Source of the DNA: VFJZ01 sp038321545
Lineage (GTDB): Bacteria; Actinomycetota; Thermoleophilia; Gaiellales; F1-60-MAGs149
Length of the DNA stretch: 5,054 nt
Direction of reading: 5' to 3'
NCBI GenBank assembly: GCA_038321545.1
Contig: JBBQFB010000262.1
Span: 1 to 5,054, forward strand
Shown here: piece by piece, positions 1 to 4,843 of the stretch
Numbering within the stretch: the stretch's first letter is position 1
Layout: each line of letters starts with the position of its first letter
Notes under the pieces: model-generated
Database searches by the model: none
What the model saw: only the letters and a program-made list of their open reading frames with translations
Told to the model about the DNA's origin: nothing
Translations under genes and position numbers: made by a program

Positions 1-527
1 CCGGGTACCAGCGGCGCGAACGGTTCGCGGGCCGCCGGGATGCCGGTGGCCGACATGGCGCCGTAGGTCGACCCGTGATACGAGCCGTCGCGGGCGAGCA
101 GCTTGGTGCGGCCAGGGTGTCCGCGGCGGGCGTGGTAGGCACGGGCGAGCTTGATCGCAGCGTCGTTGGCCTCGCTGCCGCTCGATGCGAACAGGATCAG
201 CGGATCGGCCACCGGCACGCGCGCAGCCAGTGCATCGGCCAGCTCGAGCGCCGGCGCGTGCGTCATGCCGAGGTCGAGGCAGGCGAACTCCAGCGTGCCG
301 GCCTGGGCCGACATGCGGTCGGCGACCTCCTGCCGACCGTGTCCGATCTGGCACGCGCCGAGGTGGTTGCCTGAGTCGAGGAGGCGGCGATCCTCGTCAT
401 CGACCAGGAACGCGCCCTCGCCGCGGACGATGGTGCGAGGGTAGCGACCGGGCGCGACGGCGTCAAAGAGCGTGTAGTCCGTGGCCGAGTGACGCAACCG
501 CGTGCGGACGCCCGGGCGCGGCGTCAT
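1..527 (-). CDS. Class III PLP-dependent aminotransferase, N-terminal part (runs off left edge)
   Basis: I translated this frame by hand from the ATG at 527. It gives 175 open codons to the window edge, so the C-terminal part, including the PLP-binding lysine, is missing. Class III (fold type I, AGAT-like) features seen: a GEGAFLVDDEDRRLLDSG strand at about residues 36-53, the phosphate-binding SSGSEAND at 115-122 followed by AAIKLARAYH, and SYHGSTYGAMSATG at 149-162, which carries the aromatic residue that stacks on PLP. The family moves an amino group between an amine or omega-amino acid and a 2-oxoacid in the cytoplasm; glutamate-1-semialdehyde aminomutases are relatives. The start overlaps the stop of the FAHD gene as ATGA (527-524), and I see no separate Shine-Dalgarno, so translation is probably coupled. 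The family call is secure. The substrate, and whether it is an aminotransferase or an aminomutase, are unknown. Confidence 0.9.
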   Translation of the reverse strand, partial: MTPRPGVRTRLRHSATDYTLFDAVAPGRYPRTIVRGEGAFLVDDEDRRLLDSGNHLGACQIGHGRQEVADRMSAQAGTLEFACLDLGMTHAPALELADALAARVPVADPLILFASSGSEANDAAIKLARAYHARRGHPGRTKLLARDGSYHGSTYGAMSATGIPAAREPFAPLVP

Positions 528-1255
528 CGGACCGGGGCGAAACGGCTGGTGACAACGGGGTTGGAGAGGACGCCGATGCCCTCGATCTCGCACTCGACCA
601 CGTCACCCGGCTGCAGCCGCCGTTGCGGATCCATGAACTCGCCGCAGCCCCACGGCGTGCCGGTCAGCAGGACGTCGCCCGGCTCGAGCGTGAAGGAGCG
701 CGAGCAGAACGCGATCAGCTCGGCGACGCCGAACAGCATCTGCGACGTGGAGGAGTCCTGCACCGTGCGGCCGTTCACGCGGGTCGCGAGGGCCAGGGCC
801 TGCGGATCGCCGATCTCGTCGCGCTTCACGATCACCGGCCCAAGCGGACAGAACGTGTCGAGGCTCTTCGCGCGCACCCACTGGCCGTCGGCGAACTGCA
901 GGTCACGCGCGGACACGTCGTTCGCGACGGTGTACCCGTACACGTGGTCGAGGGCATCGCGCTCGTGCACCCGTCGCGCCGTGCGTCCGATCACCGCCGC
1001 CAGCTCGACCTCCCAGTCGACTCGGGCCGTCAGCTCCTCGTCGATCTCGATCGCCTCGCCGGGACCGATCACGCTGGACGTGAACTTCGTGAAGACCAGC
1101 GGCCGCTCGGGGCGCGCCAGGCCGGTCTCGCGGATGTGGTCGAGATAGTTCAGGCCAATTGCGACGATCTTGCCCGGCCTGATGGGTGGTCCCTCGTGCC
1201 GACCGGCGTGCTCTCGCAGCGCGCCGTCCTCCACCGTCACGCGCGCGACGGGCAT
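524..1255 (-). CDS. Fumarylacetoacetate hydrolase family (FAHD) enzyme
   Basis: The protein is 243 residues from the ATG at 1255. FAHD enzymes are Mg/Mn-dependent and hydrolyse, decarboxylate, isomerise or hydrate 2-oxoacids in the cytoplasm. Seen in order: GLNYLDHIRE at about residues 34-43, giving the H40-x-x-E43 pair that matches the mobile-lid dyad of FAHD1-type hydrolases/decarboxylases; DWEVELA at 80-86 with metal ligands E82 and E84; GYTVANDVSARDLQ with the third ligand D113; KSLDTFCPLGP from K130; and the C-terminal LEPGDVLLTGTPWGCG. Length and motifs are complete. I chose the start because GGAGGT lies 7 nt before it; a GTG at 1279 and an ATG at 1270 are in frame but lie upstream of or within that site. 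It leads the leftward operon and overlaps the aminotransferase by 4 bp. It resembles FAHD1/YcgM/HpcE-type proteins more than MhpD-type hydratases. Substrate unknown. Confidence 0.93.
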   Translation of the reverse strand: MPVARVTVEDGALREHAGRHEGPPIRPGKIVAIGLNYLDHIRETGLARPERPLVFTKFTSSVIGPGEAIEIDEELTARVDWEVELAAVIGRTARRVHERDALDHVYGYTVANDVSARDLQFADGQWVRAKSLDTFCPLGPVIVKRDEIGDPQALALATRVNGRTVQDSSTSQMLFGVAELIAFCSRSFTLEPGDVLLTGTPWGCGEFMDPQRRLQPGDVVECEIEGIGVLSNPVVTSRFAPVR

Positions 1256-1262
1256 GCACACC

Positions 1263-1268
1263 ACCTCC
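1263..1268 (-). promoter_or_regulatory. Shine-Dalgarno site that sets the FAHD start
   Basis: On the minus strand this reads GGAGGT, with 7 nt to the ATG at 1255-1253. It is the strongest ribosome site near the possible starts of the FAHD gene and favours the ATG at 1255 over the GTG at 1279 and the ATG at 1270. Confidence 0.75.
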
Positions 1269-1290
1269 ATCCGGGGCACGTCATGGCGAG

Positions 1291-1320
1291 AACGTAGCAG
1301 TCGCTTGAAAGAGATGCGAC
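1291..1320 (-). promoter_or_regulatory. Weak candidate promoter for the leftward operon
   Basis: Read on the minus strand, TACGTT (1296-1291) fits the loose TANNNT -10 pattern. A poor -35-like GTCGCA (1320-1315, three of six matches to TTGACA) lies 18 bp upstream. Transcription would start near 1284, leaving a leader of about 30 nt that contains the GGAGGT site. The -35 match is weak, so this is a guess from position more than from sequence. Confidence 0.25.
1300..1320. repeat. Short inverted repeat GTCGC-N11-GCGAC
   Basis: The arms GTCGC (1300-1304) and GCGAC (1316-1320) are perfect 5-bp inverted copies, centred in the more A/T-rich part of the divergent region and overlapping the candidate leftward promoter. 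Size and position suit a dimeric regulator such as GntR/FCD, but 5-bp arms can occur by chance in high-GC DNA, and it does not match the known FadR-type operator pattern. Confidence 0.25.
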
Positions 1321-1339
1321 CTCATTTCTGCACGCAGCC

Positions 1340-1369
1340 TTGACTTGGGTGGTGCGGGGGTGGTAACTG
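1340..1369 (+). promoter_or_regulatory. Candidate promoter of the rightward operon, probably leaderless
   Basis: TTGACT (1340-1345) differs from the consensus -35 at one base. After an 18-bp spacer comes TAACTG (1364-1369), preceded by TGG, which makes an extended -10 (TGN) arrangement. A start 6-8 nt beyond the -10 falls on or next to the ATG at 1376, so the mRNA would have almost no leader. This fits the lack of a good Shine-Dalgarno: the nearest G-rich run (1356-1363) is 12 nt away. The -35 is convincing; the -10 hexamer is poor. Confidence 0.45.
1347..1364 (+). repeat. Direct repeat of GGGTGGT, one helical turn apart
   Basis: GGGTGGT occurs at 1347-1353 and again at 1358-1364, an 11-bp period that puts both copies on the same face of the helix, between the -35 and -10 elements. 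It could be a regulator half-site pair or simply G-rich chance. Confidence 0.3.
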
Positions 1370-1371
1370 TC

Positions 1372-1381
1372 CTGCATGCAG
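1372..1381. repeat. 10-bp perfect palindrome across the first start codon
   Basis: CTGCATGCAG is perfectly self-complementary and its centre is the ATG at 1376-1378, which is also the expected transcription start. The same 10-mer recurs at 1610-1619 inside the gene, and its 7-base core GCATGCA lies at 1252-1258 over the start codon of the divergent FAHD gene. It is a candidate operator, unproven. Confidence 0.35.
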
Positions 1382-2236
1382 ATCGGGATCGTCGGATCCG
1401 GCGCAATCGGCACGGACCTGCTCGTCAAGTTGGCGCGTCACGAGACGCTCGATCTGGCGGGCATCGCCGGGATTGATCCTGCCTCGCCGGGCCTGGCCCG
1501 AGCCCGCGCGCTGGGAGTCACGAGCACCGCCGACGGGCTTGCCGACCTGCTCGACCGCGAGCCTGCAATTCGCTTGATTCTGGATGCAACCTCAGCTGCC
1601 GCGCACCGACTGCATGCAGAAGTGCTCGCCGAACGCGGTATCGCATGTGTCGACCTGACCCCGGCCGGGATCGGTCCAGCGGTGGTGCCCGACGTCAACC
1701 TGACCGCGCACCTGGATGCGCGCGAGGTGAACCTCGTGACCTGCGGCGCGCAGGCCACCGTGCCGATCGTGGCGGCGGTGGCGGAGGTCGCGGCGGTGCC
1801 CTACGCCGAGATCGTGTCGACCGTCGCGTCGCGCTCGGCTGGCCCGGGAACCCGGTCGAACATCGACGAGTTCACGACCGCGACGGCGCAGAGCCTGGTC
1901 GACATCGGAGGCGCCGAGCGGGGCAAGGCGCTGATCGTCCTGAACCCGGCCGACCCGCCGATCACGATGCGGAACGCAATCCACCTGCTGCTCGGTACGC
2001 ACGATCGCGACGAGGTGACGGGAGCCATCGACGGCGCGGTGGCCCGGATGCGGCGATTCGTGCCCGGCTACCGTCTGGCGGCCGCGCCGGCCTTCGAAGA
2101 AGACCGCGTGACGGTGGTCGTGACCGTCGTGGGCGCCGGCGACCACCTTCCGCCCTACGCCGGCAATCTCGACATCATGACGTCGGCAGCGGTGCGGGTC
2201 TGCGAGATCGTCGTCCGGGAGCGACAGCTCTCATGA
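1376..2236 (+). CDS. mhpF: Acylating acetaldehyde dehydrogenase homologue (MhpF/BphJ/DmpF family)
   Basis: The protein is 286 residues, a little short of the roughly 300-315 usual for the family, mostly at the two ends. The family oxidises an aldehyde with NAD+ and CoA to acyl-CoA, in a complex with the aldolase that supplies the aldehyde through a tunnel. Seen: NAD-binding GSGAIGTDLL at 7-16 (family usually GxGNIG), DATSA at 70-74, DLTPAGIGP at 93-101, catalytic C123 in VTCGAQATVP, SAGPGTRSNIDEF at 154-166, LNPADPP at 189-195, and PPYAGNLDIMTSAA near the end. Residues matching BphJ N170, I171 and I195 are kept (N162, I163, I187), but the residue matching BphJ D208 is Asn200. The start codon opens directly into the first Rossmann strand. 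The first 85 or so codons use more A/T-ending codons than the rest. The gene overlaps the aldolase as ATGA. The family is certain; the preferred aldehyde is not. Confidence 0.93.
   Translation: MQIGIVGSGAIGTDLLVKLARHETLDLAGIAGIDPASPGLARARALGVTSTADGLADLLDREPAIRLILDATSAAAHRLHAEVLAERGIACVDLTPAGIGPAVVPDVNLTAHLDAREVNLVTCGAQATVPIVAAVAEVAAVPYAEIVSTVASRSAGPGTRSNIDEFTTATAQSLVDIGGAERGKALIVLNPADPPITMRNAIHLLLGTHDRDEVTGAIDGAVARMRRFVPGYRLAAAPAFEEDRVTVVVTVVGAGDHLPPYAGNLDIMTSAAVRVCEIVVRERQLS
1610..1619. repeat. Second copy of the CTGCATGCAG palindrome, inside mhpF
   Basis: It is identical to the 10-mer at 1372-1381, 238 bp downstream, within codons for Leu-His-Ala. It may be an auxiliary operator or chance coding sequence. 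It sits in a patch of mhpF (about 1561-1620) with less G/C-biased codons than its surroundings. Confidence 0.25.
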
Positions 2237-3249
2237 CGATGCCGGCCGTTCGCGTCGTCGACGCGACGCTGCGCGACGGATCCCACGCGATCCGCCACCA
2301 GTTCACGCCCGGTCAGGTGCGCACGATCGCGGCCGGCCTCGACGCCGCCGGCCTGTACGCCGTGGGCGTCGGGCACGGCGACGGCCTGGGCGGCTCGTCG
2401 CTGCAGCTGGGCCTGTCGGCGCATTCCGACGAGGAGCTGCTGGCGGCGGCATCGGCCGTGCTCACGCACGCGCTCCTGGCCGTCACGCTGGTCCCCGGGG
2501 TGGGGACGAAGGACCTCCTGCGACGCGCCGTCGAGCAGGGCGCCGGGCTGGCGCGAATCGCGACCCACAGCACCGAGGCAGACGTGGCGATCCAGCACAT
2601 AGCTCTGGCGCGCGAGCTCGGCATCGCCGTTCACGGCGACCTGATGATGCCGCACTGCAATGACCCCGGCGGCCTCGCCGAACAGGCCGCCATCATGGTC
2701 GGCGCCGGTGCGCAGGGCATCTACGTCATGGACAGCGCCGGAGCATTGCTGCCGGAGGATGTCCGGGCCCGGATCGCCGCCCTGCGCGCGCGGCTCGGAC
2801 CGGACGTGCTGCTCGGCATCCACGCCCACGACAACCTCTCGCTGGCGGTCGCCAACAGCCTCGCCGCGATCGATGAGGGGGCCACGCTGGTGGACAGCTG
2901 CCTCGGCGGCCTCGGCGCCGGCGCCGGCAACACCCGCACCGAGGTGCTCGCCGCGGTACTCGAGCGGCGCGGCGTCGGCACGGGGCTCGACCTGTTCGCG
3001 TTGCAAGACCTCGCCGACGACGTGGTGCGTCCGATCGCCGTGCCGTCGATCGACCGGCTGACCGCCACCCTCGGCTACGCCGCCGTGCCGTCCAGCCTGC
3101 TGCTGCCGGCGCGGCGCGCGGCGGAGCGGTACGGCGTCGAGGCGCGCGATGTGCTGGTCGAGCTCGGCCGGCGGCGCGCCGTGACCGGCCAGGAGGACCT
3201 GGCCGGTACGATCGCGGCGGAGATCGCGGCAGCGGGGTCGCCGCGATGA
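2233..3249 (+). CDS. mhpE: 4-hydroxy-2-oxoacid aldolase (MhpE/BphI/DmpG family), diverged active site
   Basis: The protein is 338 residues, normal for the family: a DRE-TIM barrel, divalent-metal-dependent class II aldolase that cleaves 4-hydroxy-2-oxoacids to pyruvate and an aldehyde, which is passed to the dehydrogenase. Seen: DATLRDGSHAIRHQ at 10-23 with R14 (enolate stabilisation), D15 (metal) and H18 (base), matching BphI R16/D17/H20; HGDGLGGSS at 48-56; THSTEAD at 111-117; metal ligands H197 and H199 in GIHAHDN; GLGAGAGNT at 226-234; and the C-terminal RRRAVTGQED. Aligned to BphI from memory, pocket and tunnel positions differ: L87 to T85, L89 to V87, Y290 to P286, G322 to T318. The start overlaps the mhpF stop (ATGA 2233-2236), with a weak GGGAG 11 nt upstream; a second ATG at 2239 is possible. 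The end overlaps the GntR gene. The core chemistry is probably kept; the substrate is probably not classical. Confidence 0.92.
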   Translation: MTMPAVRVVDATLRDGSHAIRHQFTPGQVRTIAAGLDAAGLYAVGVGHGDGLGGSSLQLGLSAHSDEELLAAASAVLTHALLAVTLVPGVGTKDLLRRAVEQGAGLARIATHSTEADVAIQHIALARELGIAVHGDLMMPHCNDPGGLAEQAAIMVGAGAQGIYVMDSAGALLPEDVRARIAALRARLGPDVLLGIHAHDNLSLAVANSLAAIDEGATLVDSCLGGLGAGAGNTRTEVLAAVLERRGVGTGLDLFALQDLADDVVRPIAVPSIDRLTATLGYAAVPSSLLLPARRAAERYGVEARDVLVELGRRRAVTGQEDLAGTIAAEIAAAGSPR

Positions 3250-3965
3250 GCGACGTCGCCTCGCACGATCAGACCGCGCAGATCTACCGACGGCTGCGAG
3301 AGGAGATCCTGGCAGGGGCGTTCGAGCAGGACCGGCCGATCTCGCAGATCAAGCTCGCTGAGCGGCTGGGCGTGTCGCGGACGCCGCTGCGCGAGGCGCT
3401 GCGGATGCTCCAGCGCGACGGACTGATCCACTCCGAGCCGAACCGGCAGGTGCGCGTCACCCCGCTCTCGGTCCTCGATCTCGAGGAGCTGTACGCCACC
3501 CGCATCGCAGTCGAGGCCCTGGCCCTCCGGATCACCCTGCCCCGGATGGCGGACGTCGAGTTCGACGCCCTTGACGAGGCCATCGACGCGATGCACGAGG
3601 CCGCCTCGAGCCGCGATCTCGACCACTGGGAGGCGCCGCACCGGTACTTCCACCAGCAGCTCGGGTCGCACGCCGGCCAGCGGATCATCCAGCTGGCGGC
3701 CGAGCTCGCGGCGCACGGGGAGCGCTACCGGCGCGTCTACCTAAACCAGCCGATCGCCTGGGCGTCGGCCGAGGCCGAGCACCGCGCCATCGCCGAGGCC
3801 TGCCGGGCCCGTGACGAGCGGCTCGCGGCCGAGCTGCTGGCACGTCACCTGGCACGCACGGCGCTGACCGTTATCGCGTCGATCGCGCCGGAGCACGACG
3901 CGTTGCCGATCCGCACGGCGATCCGGATGGTCGCCGGCATCGCAGGAGCCAGGGAGGACCAATGA
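3246..3965 (+). CDS. GntR-family transcription regulator, FadR/FCD subfamily
   Basis: The protein is 239 residues, typical for the subfamily. A winged helix-turn-helix fills about residues 10-73: IYRRLREEILAG, then the helix-turn-helix LAERLGVSRTPLREALRML (37-55), then the wing DGLIHSEPNRQVRVTPLS. A helical FCD ligand domain follows (about 78-212). It keeps the FHQQL histidine H136, H179 in EAEHRAIAEA and H201 in ARHLART, the usual metal-site histidines. The Asp commonly four residues before the first of these is His132. FCD regulators usually repress a nearby catabolic operon and let go when an organic acid binds. This one lies in the middle of the rightward operon, joined to the aldolase and the lactonase genes by 4-bp ATGA overlaps, so it would control its own synthesis if it acts on the 1256-1375 region. 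The ligand is unknown. Confidence 0.93.
   Translation: MSDVASHDQTAQIYRRLREEILAGAFEQDRPISQIKLAERLGVSRTPLREALRMLQRDGLIHSEPNRQVRVTPLSVLDLEELYATRIAVEALALRITLPRMADVEFDALDEAIDAMHEAASSRDLDHWEAPHRYFHQQLGSHAGQRIIQLAAELAAHGERYRRVYLNQPIAWASAEAEHRAIAEACRARDERLAAELLARHLARTALTVIASIAPEHDALPIRTAIRMVAGIAGAREDQ
3952..3958 (+). promoter_or_regulatory. Ribosome binding site of the lactonase gene
   Basis: GGGAGGA lies just before the ATG at 3962 (GGAGG followed by a 4-nt spacer), inside the last codons of the GntR gene. With the ATGA overlap it makes the start at 3962 secure. Confidence 0.7.
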
Positions 3966-4834
3966 TCCTGTGCGACGACCTCGCCTACCCCGAGGGGCCG
4001 CTTGCGCTCGCGGACGGTACCTGGCTCGTCACCGAGCTGGCCCGGGCCCGCGGGTGCGTCGCGCAGGTCCTGCCGGACGGCACCCGCCGCGAGGTCGCGT
4101 ACACGGGGCGGCCGAATGGTCTGGCGCAGACCAGGGACGGCGCGATCTGGGTGGCGGAATCACTCACGCCGTCGATCATCAGGATGAGCCTCGACGGGGC
4201 CACCGAGACGGTGCTCACGCACGTCGGCGACACGCCGTTGCTGTGGCCGAACGACCTCTGTGTCGGTCCCGACGGCGCGCTCTACATCACCGACTCCGGC
4301 TGCCTGGTCGACGACTTCCTGGACGGCGACGTGCCGAGGCCGGAGTTTCAGTCCGTGCCGCTCGATGGCAGGATTATCAGGTTCGATCCACGCACCGGTG
4401 AGGCCGCCTTCATCGACACGGGCTACCGGTTTGCGAACGGCATCGCGTTCGGCGTCGATGGGCACCTCTACACGAACGAGACCTTCACGGGTGAGGTGTA
4501 TCGCTATCGCGTCACCGGAGCCCGCGTCACCGGCGCGCGGGAGCGCTTCGGCTCGGTGTTCGATCCGGCCTGGGCGGGAGAGAGCCTGCGTGGACCCGAC
4601 GGGATGGCGTTCTCGACCGATGGGCGGCTGTGGTGCACCGTCTTCGGCCAGGGCGACGTGAGCATCCTGAGCACTGCTGGCGAGCGCGTCGGATCGATCG
4701 CGCTGGCCGGCAAGTCGCCCACCAACGTGGCCTTTGGGCTCGATGGCGAGCACCGCATCTACGTCGTCGAGGACGAGCTCGGCCAGATGACCGTCCACGA
4801 CGTCGACGCCGAGGGCCTCGCCCTCCTCGACTAG
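3962..4834 (+). CDS. SMP-30/gluconolactonase/LRE-like lactonase
   Basis: The protein is 290 residues with no signal peptide, a full-length six-bladed beta-propeller of the regucalcin/gluconolactonase family. These are cytoplasmic, divalent-metal hydrolases that open sugar-acid or related lactones. Seen: EGPLALADGTWLVTE at the N-terminus with ligand E11; RPNGLAQTRDGAIWVAE at 50-66; WPNDLCVGPDGALYITDSG at 95-113 with N98 at the substrate-side position; FANGIAFGVDGHLYTNE at 157-173 with ligand N159; GPDGMAFSTDGRLWCTVFG at 211-229 with ligand D213; and the closing blade NVAFGLDGEHRIYVVE. All expected metal ligands are present, so it should be active. Its place in a pyruvate/acyl-CoA-forming operon suggests it opens a lactone intermediate upstream of the aldolase step. 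An alternative is a related propeller hydrolase with a non-lactone ester substrate. Confidence 0.9.
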   Translation: MILCDDLAYPEGPLALADGTWLVTELARARGCVAQVLPDGTRREVAYTGRPNGLAQTRDGAIWVAESLTPSIIRMSLDGATETVLTHVGDTPLLWPNDLCVGPDGALYITDSGCLVDDFLDGDVPRPEFQSVPLDGRIIRFDPRTGEAAFIDTGYRFANGIAFGVDGHLYTNETFTGEVYRYRVTGARVTGARERFGSVFDPAWAGESLRGPDGMAFSTDGRLWCTVFGQGDVSILSTAGERVGSIALAGKSPTNVAFGLDGEHRIYVVEDELGQMTVHDVDAEGLALLD

Positions 4835-4837
4835 GAG
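4833..4837 (+). promoter_or_regulatory. Ribosome binding site overlapping the lactonase stop codon
   Basis: AGGAG shares its first two bases with the TAG stop (4832-4834) of the lactonase gene and sits 6 nt before the ATG at 4844. It supports that start and tight coupling of the last two genes. Confidence 0.7.
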
Positions 4838-4843
4838 CCTCGT

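Larger units (their letters stand above)
1256..1375. other. Divergent intergenic control region
   Basis: These 120 bp separate the two outward-facing operons and are the only non-coding stretch of any size. The middle part (about 1290-1345) is visibly richer in A/T than the genes. It holds the FAHD Shine-Dalgarno, a plausible promoter for the rightward operon, a weak one for the leftward operon, and several short repeats listed separately. It is the natural place for the GntR regulator encoded downstream to bind. I see no riboswitch-like fold, no small ORF with a good ribosome site and no terminator. Confidence 0.8.

Noticed and set aside
1256..1279. Alternative FAHD starts: GTG at 1279 or ATG at 1270
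   Set aside because: The good GGAGGT site lies between these starts and the ATG at 1255, with ideal spacing only for the latter. The added residues match no part of the family that I know.
185..1297. Long plus-strand open frame (about 370 codons) opposite the FAHD and aminotransferase genes
   Set aside because: Its translation is Arg/Pro/Ala-rich with no family motif, and the opposite strand carries two clear enzyme genes. This is a typical high-GC shadow frame.
1356..1363. GGGGGTGG as a Shine-Dalgarno for mhpF
   Set aside because: It is 12 nt from the start codon and imperfect, and it overlaps the likely promoter spacer, so it would not be in a transcript starting near 1376.
1645..2232. 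Upstream extension of the aldolase frame, suggesting a 534-residue fusion
   Set aside because: This part is an Arg/Gly-rich shadow of mhpF in another frame. Homology begins at DATLRDG just after the ATG at 2233, which overlaps the mhpF stop.
2155..3006. Minus-strand open frame of 283 codons opposite the aldolase
   Set aside because: Low-complexity Arg/Gly/Ala/Val-rich shadow with no motif; the aldolase motifs on the plus strand are unambiguous.
3075..3716. Minus-strand open frame of 213 codons opposite the aldolase end and GntR gene
   Set aside because: Shadow frame; the GntR helix-turn-helix and FCD motifs are on the plus strand.
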